Source: Silvibacterium bohemicum (lineage in GTDB: Bacteria > Acidobacteriota > Terriglobia > Terriglobales > Acidobacteriaceae). Taken from it: DNA of 64,000 nucleotides. A program made the position numbers and the translations under genes. The notes under the pieces were generated by a model. It was not told where the DNA came from. It ran no database searches and saw only the letters and a list, made by a program, of their open reading frames with translations. The first letter of the stretch is position 1. Every line of letters starts with the position of its first letter. Below, in pieces: positions 9,521 through 19,420 of this stretch. Where the stretch lies: the NCBI RefSeq assembly GCF_001006305.1, contig NZ_LBHJ01000004.1, forward strand, positions 806,001-870,000, in the 5' to 3' direction.

Positions 9521-12500
9521 CGCCCTCGATCGCCGAAGGCTGCGAAGCAAACAGGCTTGCAGGGATCGCGAGCCCGCGATCGGCTTCTTCAATGGCGCTT
9601 TCGGGTTGCGCTGTTTCTGTAAATGGATACGTGACAGTCTTGCCGGGAATGCACGCCGGGCGCTCGCCTGGGATCACAATGCCAACCAGGTTCATGGGAT
9701 CGGCGGCCGCATAGGTGATGGGTAAAGCTGAAATCGCATTTCTTCTGCGCATTTCGCGCAGCGATTCCAGAGCCTCAGGCAACGCAAATTGCTCCCCTCC
9801 AAAACCAGAGACAAAGCGTCCGCCTCGCACTACGCCGCGGGCTTCGAGCCGCCGGAACATCGCGAGCAGATCGCGCCAGCGCGGCATCGAAGTCTCGCGC
9901 GCTATCAAATCCCGGAAGACGACGCCGTATCGATGAAGCAAGACCATACATGCCGACTCCATCTGGCTCTCGTGCCGTGCTGCTGCCTCACCCGCGCTCT
10001 CTTGCGTCGGAGCCGGAATGCAAAGCATGCTCCAGCGTCCCGCGGCATTGCGTGGCTGCGCGGCAGGCTTCGCGCGTGCCGGCGCGGCGAATATTTGCTT
10101 GCGGCGCGGATCGACCAGCACCCGCAGGCTGTCGAAACCGTCCGCGGTGACCAGGCCCGCCGCAACCAGCTCCCATAACGCACGGCTTATGTCCTCGCCG
10201 GATGCGCCAACTACCCTCGTCAATTCAGCCGGAAACATCGCGCCACGGTCGGTAAGATACGATCGCAGCCGGTTGGCCAGCTCGCTCAGGCAAGATGTCA
10301 GGTTGACCTCCGGGATTTGTCGCTGTGACAGGCACATATCCATCCATAGCGCTTCTTCGCGCAAAAAGAAAGTGACCGGCGCCATTCCTGTCGGAATAAT
10401 TCTCTTCGGACCGCCATTCTCTATCGACGAGAACGCCGGATGCGCCGATATCCGTCCCCATCCGACGACTCCGGTCAAAGTCAGCGCGTCGAGCCACCGT
10501 GGATCGTAGTTTGCTACGCGCTGCGGAAAGATCGACCGTTCCCACTCGACCGCAGGCGCTTCAAATCCCTCCAGGCCGCGAATGGCTTCGAGCAATCCCT
10601 GTTCACCCGTGAGCTGACGCTGCGCTCCAAGATGTTGCCAGTCGAGAACGAAGCGCATATAAGCAGCGGGCGTGACCGGCTCGATCTGTTTGCGGAGCGC
10701 GTGCAGAGTGCGTTTGTGGATGCGCTGCAACAAACGACGCTCACACCATTCGACATCTTCATCGGCCAGGACTTCGCCAGCAGCAACTTCGAAGCTGCCG
10801 CGCAGGATGGCGCCCGACATCTCCAGGCGCAGCATCTGCTTCCATATCTCGTTCGCAGCAACGCCGATTCGTTCGCCCAGGCTTCGCGATGTCACGGGCC
10901 CCAGCAATCCCATCCAGCCTTGAATAGCCTTGCGCAGGATGTCATCCGCATTGTTGACGGTGGAAGGCATCGGCGGCAGACTTGGTGTAAATACTGCACC
11001 GGGCCACAACAGGAGAAGCTCCTCCCCACGCTCGGCCGCGGCGAAATATTTGCGACCATCGGCATCGGCCACTGCAGCGCGGCCGGTGCGCTCGAGCGCC
11101 TGAAACAAATCTCCCCAAAAACGCGTTCGCGGGTCTTCTGCAATCGACACAGGCACAATTACCAGCGAACACAGCAAGTCATGCAGCTCATGTTCGTCCC
11201 GCAGATCGGGCCATATCTGCTCGCGAACCTCGGCAATGGCCTCAGGAGAGAGGCGTCCGGCCTCACCCAGCGCTGTTTCCGGCAGCATTCCCCGCATCGC
11301 TACCGCGCGCGCCCTTCGCTCCTCCAAGCCTGCGTCGTCGAGAAACGCGTAGGGGTTGGCGTTAAGCAGTTCGTGCGCAAAAACTGATGGCGTCGTGGTG
11401 TCGATTGCCACGCAGCGGATCTCCCCCGCATCCATGGCCGCGAGAATCGACTTGAGGCCCTCCAGGTCCATGGCCTCGCTCAACACGTCCTTCATCACTT
11501 CACGGATCAGCGGATGGTCGGGAATCTGAATATCGCCTTCGATGTTCTCCTGGCATGCGGCCACCTGAGGAAAGACGCTGGCCAGCAGATCGTCGGAGCG
11601 CATCCGCTGGATCTGCGGCGCAACCTTCTTGCCCTTTTGAAACCGCAACAGTTGCAAACTGCGGCTTGCATCCCACCGCCAGCGCGCCTTGAAGATAGGC
11701 GAGGCTAGCGAGGCTTGCTCCAGCAACTCGGTGACGGTTTGTGTAGTCAGGAATTGGAAGACATCGCTCAATGGGAAACTATGCTGCTCGGCAAGCGAAA
11801 TGTTAAGCCCGTTATCCGTAGCTGCCGCCTGCAATTCGAAGTTGAATCCGCGGCAGAAGCGCTTACGCAGCGCCAATCCCCATGCCTTGTTCACGCGCCC
11901 GCCGAACGGCGCGTGCAGGATAAGCTGCATGCCTCCGCCTTCGTCGAAAAACCTTTCTGCAACGATGGCAGTTACAGAAGGAACGGTGCCCAGCACAGCT
12001 CGCCCGGCGGCGATATAACCTATCATCTGCTCAGCAGCGGAATCGTTGACCGCGCACGAGTCCTTTAGCCATGCCACCGTCTCCATCACTGATGAATTCG
12101 TCTGGCTGATGTATCCGGGCATTACATCCTTGGTACGGAGGTCGATCTCGACACGCAGCTGGGAGACAAACTGCGACAGCTCCCAGGTGCGCTGCGGAGC
12201 TTCTCCAGTCCAGAAAGGAAGATTGGGCGGCTGCCCGTGAGCATCTTCGACCAGAACCCGTCCTGCGGACTCGATCTTCTGAATACGCCAACTGGTATTG
12301 CCCAGCAGAATCACGTCGCCTGGAGAGGAATCCACGGCGAAATGTTCATCCAGCGTGGCAATTTGAACGCCCTCAGGCTGCATGATGACCGGAAAAAGCG
12401 GCGTATCAGGAATGGTCCCGCCATTCGTCACAGCAGCGAGCCGCGCCCCGCGTCGCGCCTGGATGTGCCCATGCACGCGGTCACGCAGAATATATGCGCC

Positions 12501-13982
12501 ATAACGCCCGCGGCTCGATTCGATGCCCTCGGCCAGCAGACAAAGCGCTTCCTCGAATTCGCTCCATTGCAGATCTCGATAAGGATAGGCCCGCCGAAAG
12601 AGTTCGAAGAGTCTCCGCTCTTCCCAGGGCTCTGCGCCGCATGCCGCAACAATCTGCTGCATGAGCACATCGATCGGCTTCGACGGAATTTCCAGCTTGT
12701 CGAGCGTGCCGCGGCGCATCGCGCGAACCAGCGCGGCCGTTTCCATCAGATCATCACGCGTGGTGACGAAGAGCCTGCCCTTGGGGATCGCACCCCGCCA
12801 GTGGCCTGCGCGCCCCACGCGCTGCATGGCTACGCCAATGGCGCGCGGCGAACCGATCTGGCATACCAGGTCTACAAACCCGATATCGATGCCAAGCTCG
12901 AGCGACGCTGTCGCCACCAGGATGCGAATCTCACCTTCCTTCAGCCGGCGCTCGGATTCCAGGCGCAGCTTGCGTGAGAGAGAACCATGGTGCGCCGCAA
13001 CATTCTCAGCGCCCAAACGTTCCCCAAGCGCAAAGGCCAGCCGTTCGGCCATGCGGCGCGTATTGACGAAGACCAGCGTCGACCGATGCTCGTTGGCAAG
13101 ATCAACCAGGCGCGCATGAATGCTTTCCCAAATGGCAGTGGTAGCGACCGCCCCCAGCTCATCATTGGGAATTTCGATGGCCAGATCCATCTGCCGCCGC
13201 TGCCCGGACTGGACAATCTCCACGTCAGAGGCGCGCTGCCCTGCGAGAAACTTCGCGACTAGCACAATCGGATTTTGCGTCGCCGACAGCCCGATTCGCT
13301 GAGGCGCGGCGTGTCCCGTGATGAAGTCAGCCGCGTTGAGATTATTCTCTCCGCGAACCAACGCATCGAGACGTTCCAGCGTAAGCGCCAGATGCGAGCC
13401 GCGCTTGTCGTCGGCCACGGCGTGAATCTCGTCTACGATCACCGTCTGTACGCGACGCAGATTCCGCCGGCTCTTCTCTGAGGTCAACAGAATATAGAGC
13501 GATTCCGGAGTTGTAACCAGAATGTGCGGAGGATGTTTGAGCATGGCGCGGCGCTCGGATGGCAGAGAGTCACCCGTACGCACCGCTGTCGATATCGCAG
13601 GACAAAGGTATCCCCGCTCCAATGCGAGTTGTTGGATCTCGCGCAGCGGGGCTTCGAGATTTTTTTGCACGTCATTTGAGAGCGCCTTGAGCGGCGAGAC
13701 GTAAACCACCTGCGTGGCACAATCGAGCCGGCCTTCGATGGCATGGCGCAAGAGGCCGTCGATGGCGATAAGAAATGCGGCCAGCGTTTTGCCCGAGCCT
13801 GTGGGGGCGGAGATCAGCGTCGGCTTGCCAGCGAGGATATACGGCCAGCCCTGCTCCTGCGGCTCCGTCGGCGTGCCGAAGCGGCGTACAAACCACTCCT
13901 GAACGACCGGATGCGCCCAATGAAGGCTTTCCGGAATCGCTTCGGAATTTGCGCCCCGGCCGACAGCGACAGATGACGACAT
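9507..13982 (-). CDS. Full-length Lhr-type ATP-dependent helicase (copy 1)
   Basis: A 1491-residue superfamily 2 helicase, close to the length of E. coli Lhr (1538). The RecA1 domain has Walker A APTGSGKT (59-66) and a DEIH box (184-187), followed by GLSATQNP (motif III). RecA2 carries the late motifs (LVATASLELGID and QRVGRAGHWRG). A long C-terminal part with winged-helix and Lhr-specific domains follows. Lhr enzymes are 3'-to-5' translocases linked to DNA repair. The gene is the first of a pair with the overlapping DUF5522 gene. A second full-length Lhr lies in the same window at 56162-61018; the two differ clearly in sequence. Confidence 0.9.
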   Translation of the reverse strand: MSSSVAVGRGANSEAIPESLHWAHPVVQEWFVRRFGTPTEPQEQGWPYILAGKPTLISAPTGSGKTLAAFLIAIDGLLRHAIEGRLDCATQVVYVSPLKALSNDVQKNLEAPLREIQQLALERGYLCPAISTAVRTGDSLPSERRAMLKHPPHILVTTPESLYILLTSEKSRRNLRRVQTVIVDEIHAVADDKRGSHLALTLERLDALVRGENNLNAADFITGHAAPQRIGLSATQNPIVLVAKFLAGQRASDVEIVQSGQRRQMDLAIEIPNDELGAVATTAIWESIHARLVDLANEHRSTLVFVNTRRMAERLAFALGERLGAENVAAHHGSLSRKLRLESERRLKEGEIRILVATASLELGIDIGFVDLVCQIGSPRAIGVAMQRVGRAGHWRGAIPKGRLFVTTRDDLMETAALVRAMRRGTLDKLEIPSKPIDVLMQQIVAACGAEPWEERRLFELFRRAYPYRDLQWSEFEEALCLLAEGIESSRGRYGAYILRDRVHGHIQARRGARLAAVTNGGTIPDTPLFPVIMQPEGVQIATLDEHFAVDSSPGDVILLGNTSWRIQKIESAGRVLVEDAHGQPPNLPFWTGEAPQRTWELSQFVSQLRVEIDLRTKDVMPGYISQTNSSVMETVAWLKDSCAVNDSAAEQMIGYIAAGRAVLGTVPSVTAIVAERFFDEGGGMQLILHAPFGGRVNKAWGLALRKRFCRGFNFELQAAATDNGLNISLAEQHSFPLSDVFQFLTTQTVTELLEQASLASPIFKARWRWDASRSLQLLRFQKGKKVAPQIQRMRSDDLLASVFPQVAACQENIEGDIQIPDHPLIREVMKDVLSEAMDLEGLKSILAAMDAGEIRCVAIDTTTPSVFAHELLNANPYAFLDDAGLEERRARAVAMRGMLPETALGEAGRLSPEAIAEVREQIWPDLRDEHELHDLLCSLVIVPVSIAEDPRTRFWGDLFQALERTGRAAVADADGRKYFAAAERGEELLLLWPGAVFTPSLPPMPSTVNNADDILRKAIQGWMGLLGPVTSRSLGERIGVAANEIWKQMLRLEMSGAILRGSFEVAAGEVLADEDVEWCERRLLQRIHKRTLHALRKQIEPVTPAAYMRFVLDWQHLGAQRQLTGEQGLLEAIRGLEGFEAPAVEWERSIFPQRVANYDPRWLDALTLTGVVGWGRISAHPAFSSIENGGPKRIIPTGMAPVTFFLREEALWMDMCLSQRQIPEVNLTSCLSELANRLRSYLTDRGAMFPAELTRVVGASGEDISRALWELVAAGLVTADGFDSLRVLVDPRRKQIFAAPARAKPAAQPRNAAGRWSMLCIPAPTQESAGEAAARHESQMESACMVLLHRYGVVFRDLIARETSMPRWRDLLAMFRRLEARGVVRGGRFVSGFGGEQFALPEALESLREMRRRNAISALPITYAAADPMNLVGIVIPGERPACIPGKTVTYPFTETAQPESAIEEADRGLAIPASLFASQPSAIEGDARA

Positions 13983-14127
13983 TCGTGTATTCTAGCTCGA
14001 TTTTCGATTCTTCTTCGCCCTCAATCACTTACGCGGCTCTTAAGAAAATCTTTATTTCAGTCTTCCCAGATCTTTACGTTTGCAGGTCTTGAATGGAAAT
14101 TGTCGGGCTTATCCCGGCGGAGGAATC

Positions 14128-14361
14128 ATGAGCGCGTTTCGCACTTGCCGACCGTTATTAGTCGATGCAACGCAATGCAACGAGGAACAGACCATTACCA
14201 CCGATCTCGGCTTTCGCCACGTCAGGCGCGGAGACTGGATCGTGAAAGGCGAGGACGGTGAATGCTACATCGTCGACGACGCCTTCTTTCAACGCACTTT
14301 CACGCCACTCCAGACCTACCCCTGGGAGCAGATGCAGGAAGCGCGCAATTACGGCTCTTAG
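14128..14361 (+). CDS. Small protein with PGDYI-like domain
   Basis: A 77-residue protein from ATG 14128, chosen for its GGAGGAATC ribosome site 3-10 bases upstream; the frame is open from 14080 but lacks such a site there. The centre, RRGDWIVKGEDGECYIVDDAFFQRTF, resembles the short PGDYI/PGDWIV-type domain seen in phage and bacterial small proteins. No enzyme motif is present. It lies between lhr copy 1 (divergent) and kdsC, with about 100 bases on its 3' side. Function is unknown. Confidence 0.68.
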   Translation: MSAFRTCRPLLVDATQCNEEQTITTDLGFRHVRRGDWIVKGEDGECYIVDDAFFQRTFTPLQTYPWEQMQEARNYGS

Positions 14362-14466
14362 TCCCCCTTAAAAATTCACAGTGAACGACGAGGTTGAGGG
14401 GCATTTTCAGGCCCTCCCCCTGCAACCCCCACGCGGTCCTCTCGGCACCACGTAAAATGCAGAGAT

Positions 14467-15159
14467 ATGAACTTGTCTGCATTGCCCACTGCCCAAGACA
14501 GTGCTGAGGACCGCGCCCGCCGCATCCGATTGATCCTCTTCGATGTGGACGGCGTTCTCACCGACGGCAGCATCTGGCTCTTCCCCGCGCCTGCGGCCAG
14601 CCAGACTACCGCCGGTCACGCCCAATCGCTCGAAGGCAAGGGCGGTTTTGCCTTTGCATCCTCGACCATGATCGAGGCCAAGGGGTTCAACGCCCACGAC
14701 GGCTCGGGAGTTTCTCTCGCCCGACTGGCCGGCATGAAGTGCGGCATCATCACCAAACGAGTCTCCGAGACGGTCGCGTTGCGAGCCCGCGATCTGCGCC
14801 TCGAATACGTCTATATGGGGCAGGCCTTCAAGATGCAGGCCGTGCGCGAGATCATGGCGAAAGAGAATATCTCCATCGATGAGATCGCCTACGTGGGCGA
14901 CGACATCATCGACCTGCCGGTGATGCGCGAATGCGGGCTGGCCATTGCCGTCGCCAACGCGCGGCCCCAGGTCAAAGCCGTAGCGCATTACATCACCCCC
15001 AGCTCCGGAGGACACGGCGCGGGGCGCGATGCCGTCGAATTTATCCTGGAAGCAAAGGGGCTGCTCGATAAGGTCATCGAGCAATATATCGGAGAACGAA
15101 ATGGCGGCGAGCCCGACCCGGTTGCAGTAAACATGGATGCGGGAGAAGCCGGCGCCTGA
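14467..15159 (+). CDS. kdsC: KdsC-like 3-deoxy-D-manno-octulosonate 8-phosphate phosphatase (HAD)
   Basis: Removes the phosphate of KDO-8-P in the LPS inner-core sugar pathway. The 230-residue protein carries the HAD nucleophile loop FDVDGVLTDG (25-34) and the late metal site GDDIIDLP. KHISXXG-like features are replaced by CGIITKRVSETV. It is longer than the usual 170-190 residues because of an insertion of about 25 residues between the two strands of the beta-hairpin after the nucleophile loop (around 37-62), and because of a C-terminal tail. It precedes envelope glycosyltransferase genes, which fits LPS assembly. A related HAD sugar-phosphate phosphatase cannot be excluded. Confidence 0.8.
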   Translation: MNLSALPTAQDSAEDRARRIRLILFDVDGVLTDGSIWLFPAPAASQTTAGHAQSLEGKGGFAFASSTMIEAKGFNAHDGSGVSLARLAGMKCGIITKRVSETVALRARDLRLEYVYMGQAFKMQAVREIMAKENISIDEIAYVGDDIIDLPVMRECGLAIAVANARPQVKAVAHYITPSSGGHGAGRDAVEFILEAKGLLDKVIEQYIGERNGGEPDPVAVNMDAGEAGA

Positions 15160-15168
15160 TCGCACTCC

Positions 15169-16482
15169 ATGATGCCTACTGCCACTTCTCCAACTCCAAA
15201 CCGAAACAGAAATTCGTTCCGCGCGCCGCTTCTTTTGTTTTGGATGGCCTTTGTCGTTCGCGCAGCTTATGTAACCGTCGCGCATACGTATCGCTTCAGC
15301 CCCTTCGAAGATCACTTCACCTTCGGCTACGAGATGGCCCGTGTGGCCCGCGCCCTGGTGACCGGCTTCGGGTACAGCGACCCGTTCAGCGGACACACCG
15401 GTCCAACTGCGTGGGTTCCGCCGCTTTGTCCCTTAATCATCGCCGCGGTCTTCAAGCTCTTCGGCATTTACAGCCTCATGTCGGGATGGGTTCTTCTTGT
15501 CCTGAACAGCGTCTTTTCGGCTGCGACTGCTTCCTGCGTGTATGAGATCGCCGCGCGCTCTTACAATCACCGCGTAGCCGTGTGGTCCGGCTGGATCTGG
15601 GCCCTCTATCCTGCGGCGATGCAATATGCCGTACGGTGGGTGTGGGAAACACCTCTCTCCACATTTCTTTTCGCTGCCATCTTGGCGCTGGCTCTGCGCA
15701 TGCGGGGCATCGGCAACGATGCGGACGCGGGACAAAAACGCCAAGACCTCTCGCAATGGCTGATCTTCGGCCTGCTATGGGCACTCATCGCGCTTTCGAA
15801 TTCCACCATGCTGCTCTTCCTGCCCGTCTGCGGCATCTGGATACTGTTGGGTGCGGACAACCGAAGTGCAGCGGCTCTTCACGCCTGCATGGCCGCGTTG
15901 TTATTTGTAGCGTGTCTTGCTCCGTGGGTCTGGAGAAACCGGATTGCCCTGCATGCCTTCGTGCCTATACGCAGCAATTTCGGCGCGGAACTCTATGCAG
16001 GCAACGGCCCCGGCTCTTACGGCTTTCGCTACGGAGTTCTGATTGGATTGCCGGAGCAAGACCCGCAGCACCGGCTCTACGTGAAGCTTGGTGAGATCGC
16101 CTACGTCCATCAACGCGGCGAGCTGGCGAAGGCATATATTAGGACGCACCCCGGCCACTTTGCGGCGCTCACACTGAAGCGGTTCTACTTCTTCTGGGCC
16201 AGCGTTCCTCATCCTTCTGACAAGCACTGGGCGCTCGACCTTATCCGCCAAGTCAACTATTGCTTGCCGAGCATCACCGGTGTGCTGGGCCTTTTCCTCT
16301 CACTGCGACGGCGCATTGCAGCCGCGGGTCTTTTGGCGTGGGCTTTTGCGCTGCTGCCGCTTACCTACTATTTCGTTACCGTCGAAGCTCGCTTTCGCCA
16401 CCCTCTGGAACCGCTCATCGTCATCTTTTCGGTTTACTTATTTCAATCGGCATCGCCCCGCGCTTCCGCTAAACTGGCCTGA
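15169..16482 (+). CDS. GT-C family membrane glycosyltransferase (ArnT/PMT-like), copy A
   Basis: A 437-residue polytopic membrane protein with hydrophobic segments across its length. It has the first-loop signature of GT-C enzymes (DHFTFGYEMARVARAL and GYSDPFSGHTGPTAWVPPL), where an acidic residue in the loop after helix 1 is typical of lipid-phosphate-sugar dependent transferases. It starts 9 bases after kdsC at one of two adjacent ATGs (15169 or 15172). Copy B follows 20 bases later with the same motifs, so the two arose by tandem duplication. It likely glycosylates a cell-surface lipid or polymer; donor and acceptor are unknown. Confidence 0.78.
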   Translation: MMPTATSPTPNRNRNSFRAPLLLFWMAFVVRAAYVTVAHTYRFSPFEDHFTFGYEMARVARALVTGFGYSDPFSGHTGPTAWVPPLCPLIIAAVFKLFGIYSLMSGWVLLVLNSVFSAATASCVYEIAARSYNHRVAVWSGWIWALYPAAMQYAVRWVWETPLSTFLFAAILALALRMRGIGNDADAGQKRQDLSQWLIFGLLWALIALSNSTMLLFLPVCGIWILLGADNRSAAALHACMAALLFVACLAPWVWRNRIALHAFVPIRSNFGAELYAGNGPGSYGFRYGVLIGLPEQDPQHRLYVKLGEIAYVHQRGELAKAYIRTHPGHFAALTLKRFYFFWASVPHPSDKHWALDLIRQVNYCLPSITGVLGLFLSLRRRIAAAGLLAWAFALLPLTYYFVTVEARFRHPLEPLIVIFSVYLFQSASPRASAKLA

Positions 16483-16502
16483 CGGATCGTCTGCGAATAT
16501 TT

Positions 16503-17801
16503 GTGACAGCTACTGATACTCAATCGAAAAGCTTTCGCGCGCCCTGGCTGATTTTCTGGGCAGGACTGGCCGTGCGTGTTCTCTACATCACGCTGGCACA
16601 CACCTATAAAATCCGCCTTTTTCAGGATCATTTTCAATTTGGCTGGGAGATGGGACGCATCGCGCGCGCCCTGGCCACCGGCTATGGCTACTCCGATCCC
16701 TTCGTCGGGCATACCGGTCCCACAGCCTGGGTTCCGCCGCTTTACCCTCTGCTGCTCGCCGCCGTGTTCAAGCTCTTCGGCGTCTATTCAGCGCTCTCCG
16801 CAGGGGTCGTTCTCACCATCAACAGCATCTTTTCCGCTGCTACAGCACTGTTCGTCTATGAGATTGCCGCGCGCTGCTACAACCGCCGAGTCGCTGTCTG
16901 GTCAGCTTGGCTGTGGGCGCTCTATCCAGCGGCCTTGCAGTACGCGGTGCATTGGGTGTGGGAGATGTCGCTCACCGCGATGCTCTTTAGCTGGATTCTG
17001 GTGCTGGCATTGCGCATGCGGTCGATTGGTGACCCCTCTCGCGACGACGATGCTCAGTCCATGCAGCGATGGCTGCTGTTCGGCGCGCTGTGGGGACTGG
17101 TTGCGCTCTCCAATGCCACGCTGCTGCTCTTCCTTCCCATCTGCGGCATCTGGATTCTGCTCGGATCGCGCGGCTCCCTGGGATCTGCGCTGCTGCGCGT
17201 CTCTTTGGCTTCCATCGTTTTTCTGGCTCTGCTCGCGCCTTGGATCTGGCGTAACTGGGTGGTCTTTCACGCCTTCATTCCCATCCGCGGCAATCTCGGC
17301 GCTGAGATGTACGCCGGAAGCGGACCCGGATCCAACGGCTTCGCATTCATCGCCACGCTACCGTTGGTCGAGCACGATCCTGAAACAATGCGTTACAAAA
17401 CCCTCGGCGAGGTCGAATACGTCAAGGAGCAGGGCGCGAAGGCGAATGCCTATCTTGCGACGCATCATCTGCACTATTTTCAGATTTCGTTGAAGCGCTT
17501 CTACTTCTACTGGGTGAGCGTTCCCCATCCCGTCGAACACTCTGCCCCCGCCGAGTTTGGACGAGAACTGAGTTACTGTTTCCTCGGCATCACGGGGCTG
17601 TTGGGACTCGCGTTGTCCCTGAAGAATAGAATTCCCGCCGCGGGACTTTTTGTCTGGGCCTTCCTGCTGCTGCCGATGACCTACTATTTTGTAACTGTCG
17701 CGGCGCGTTTTCGGCATCCGCTGGAGCCGCTTATCGCTATCTTCAGCGTTTATCTCTTCCAATCGGCAGCGCCGCGACCGCGAGCGGACAAACATGCGTG
17801 A
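16503..17801 (+). CDS. GT-C family membrane glycosyltransferase (ArnT/PMT-like), copy B
   Basis: A 432-residue polytopic membrane protein starting at GTG 16503. It aligns with copy A almost end to end. The shared motifs include GYSDPF-x-GHTGPTAWVPPL, VYEIAAR-x-YN-x-RVAVWS and the closing AARFRHPLEPLIAIFSVYLF (copy A: EARFRHPLEPLIVIFSVYLF). Conservation covers both the loops and the membrane segments, so both copies appear functional. It is the last gene of the kdsC run and converges with the gene at 17847. As with copy A, the sugar donor is probably a polyprenyl-phosphate sugar, by family knowledge only. Confidence 0.78.
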   Translation: MTATDTQSKSFRAPWLIFWAGLAVRVLYITLAHTYKIRLFQDHFQFGWEMGRIARALATGYGYSDPFVGHTGPTAWVPPLYPLLLAAVFKLFGVYSALSAGVVLTINSIFSAATALFVYEIAARCYNRRVAVWSAWLWALYPAALQYAVHWVWEMSLTAMLFSWILVLALRMRSIGDPSRDDDAQSMQRWLLFGALWGLVALSNATLLLFLPICGIWILLGSRGSLGSALLRVSLASIVFLALLAPWIWRNWVVFHAFIPIRGNLGAEMYAGSGPGSNGFAFIATLPLVEHDPETMRYKTLGEVEYVKEQGAKANAYLATHHLHYFQISLKRFYFYWVSVPHPVEHSAPAEFGRELSYCFLGITGLLGLALSLKNRIPAAGLFVWAFLLLPMTYYFVTVAARFRHPLEPLIAIFSVYLFQSAAPRPRADKHA

Positions 17802-17846
17802 AATATAGTCACCTATAGCCTGCGGCGCGTGAGCCGTCATCGTGCC

Positions 17847-19406
17847 CTAGTTTTTGCGCACGTAAATTCGATAGCTCATTGTGGGGTAGGGGCGGCTTTC
17901 CCACTTCACCCATGTTTGCGGAGAACGATCTACGGCGAGGTTGTAGTTCGCGCCGAGATAGTCGGCGAATTGCGGCCATTGATTCAACTTGCTGTATGTG
18001 GCAGTTGCTTCGGGCCAGTCTTGCTTCATAACTACAAACACTCGCGGAGGCTTCTGCTGTATCGCCGACCAGAAACGCTGCCTCATCGCTTCGGTGACTT
18101 GGGTCTGATGCGGAGCCCAGAAATAGAAGTCCACCAGGAAGCCTGTGCTCTGCACCAGATCCATCCGGTATAACGCATTAATGCACCCGGAAAATTCATC
18201 CAGACATTGCACGTTCCCCGACAAGCCCGCTCCTCCCTGCTGCTCCAGATCGCTTCGCAACATCGTGAAGAGTTCCTGATTTCGCCAATCGTATCCGGCG
18301 GTCTTGTAGGCAGATACCGGGGCAATGATGAGCGCTCCCGCGGCGAGGCCAATCACACCACAAATGCGCAATACGCCCGGCCGGCGTAGCACGGCGGCGA
18401 AATCAAGCCCCATCATGAGCAGCAAGAATGCGAGAGCGGGATAGCGGTGATACGGAAAGCCCTTCCGCTGGCCGATATACGACAGGAAACCGATGCCAAG
18501 ACCGATCCAGAGCGCAACCCGCTCCGGGTTCCATGGCCTTCGCCATGGCAGCTCTCGTGCCGCGCTTACCACCAACATCACAACCCAAAGTAAGACCAAA
18601 GGAAGTAGAGGAGAAATACTATGCAGCAGCAGATAGCCTATCGAGCGAGGTGCAAGTTTCGAATAGTAAGGCCACATGCCGCGCACCGCGATCATAAATT
18701 CAGGGACAGAACCTTCCCTCTGCAAAAACACCAGAGAGGCAGCAACAGGGCCTGCCAAGCCGACGATGCCTGCGAATAAGTATCGACTTAACTTCAAACT
18801 GCGAGGGCCGCGAGGAAGGATGATCGGCAAGAGGAGCAGAAGCCCTAAGGGAGCAGCGGTCGGCTTGATAGTCAGAGCGATGCCCGAACACAACCCACAC
18901 CCAAGCATCGGCCAACTTTTGACGTTTCGCACCGCATGGATGGCAAACGCGCAGGCACCGAGCATGAGCACCGCGATAATAAGGTCACGCTGCGCCGTCT
19001 GCGGAATTCCGTCACGTCCGTGAAGCAGTGCCAGCAGCGCGCCTGCGTAAAAACCGGCGAAGCGACTGTGAGGCCAAGCGATCCAGAGCATCGCCAGCGT
19101 AGCTAACACCAGCAGCGTGAAGTCGAACACCCGCAGTCCCAGCGCTCCTCCGCCGAAGATATGAATGACCAGCCAATCCACCAGATAGGTGCCAGGCATT
19201 TGCGCGTCTACGATATCTCGATACGGAGCCATCCCATGCTGCAACAGCAAAATCAGATAGTGCACCATGGTGGCATCACCCACCATTGGCCAGTGCCAAG
19301 AGCAAACCACGAAGAACGCACAGCTAATAGCCAGAGCGGCAGTGAGCGCGCCTAGAAAGATAGGCTCCGGTTTCGCGAGTTGAGATGTCCATGACAATCG
19401 CGTCAT
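17847..19406 (-). CDS. Polytopic GT-C-like membrane glycosyltransferase
   Basis: A 519-residue protein with about ten hydrophobic segments. The first periplasmic loop has the GT-C pattern GDATMVHYLILLLQHGMAPYRDIVDAQMPGTYL cut into short conserved parts: GD near helix 1, then YRDI and MPGTYL. These occur in many PMT/ArnT-like proteins of unknown sugar specificity. The C-terminal soluble part (FSGCINALYRMD to PQFADYLGANYNLAV) is probably periplasmic. It lies 14 bases downstream of a GT2 gene on the same strand, suggesting one transcription unit with the two GT2 enzymes. Assignment beyond the fold is not possible. Confidence 0.7.
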   Translation of the reverse strand: MTRLSWTSQLAKPEPIFLGALTAALAISCAFFVVCSWHWPMVGDATMVHYLILLLQHGMAPYRDIVDAQMPGTYLVDWLVIHIFGGGALGLRVFDFTLLVLATLAMLWIAWPHSRFAGFYAGALLALLHGRDGIPQTAQRDLIIAVLMLGACAFAIHAVRNVKSWPMLGCGLCSGIALTIKPTAAPLGLLLLLPIILPRGPRSLKLSRYLFAGIVGLAGPVAASLVFLQREGSVPEFMIAVRGMWPYYSKLAPRSIGYLLLHSISPLLPLVLLWVVMLVVSAARELPWRRPWNPERVALWIGLGIGFLSYIGQRKGFPYHRYPALAFLLLMMGLDFAAVLRRPGVLRICGVIGLAAGALIIAPVSAYKTAGYDWRNQELFTMLRSDLEQQGGAGLSGNVQCLDEFSGCINALYRMDLVQSTGFLVDFYFWAPHQTQVTEAMRQRFWSAIQQKPPRVFVVMKQDWPEATATYSKLNQWPQFADYLGANYNLAVDRSPQTWVKWESRPYPTMSYRIYVRKN

Positions 19407-19420
19407 TGTTTCGCGTACCG

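Noticed and set aside
10440-11387. 315-residue plus-strand frame inside lhr copy 1
   Set aside because: Shadow of the helicase gene, no ribosome site or family match.
13250-13500. Sigma-28-like or GCCGAT boxes inside genes (for example in lhr copy 1)
   Set aside because: They lack the -35 element at the right distance and lie within coding sequence facing no gene start.
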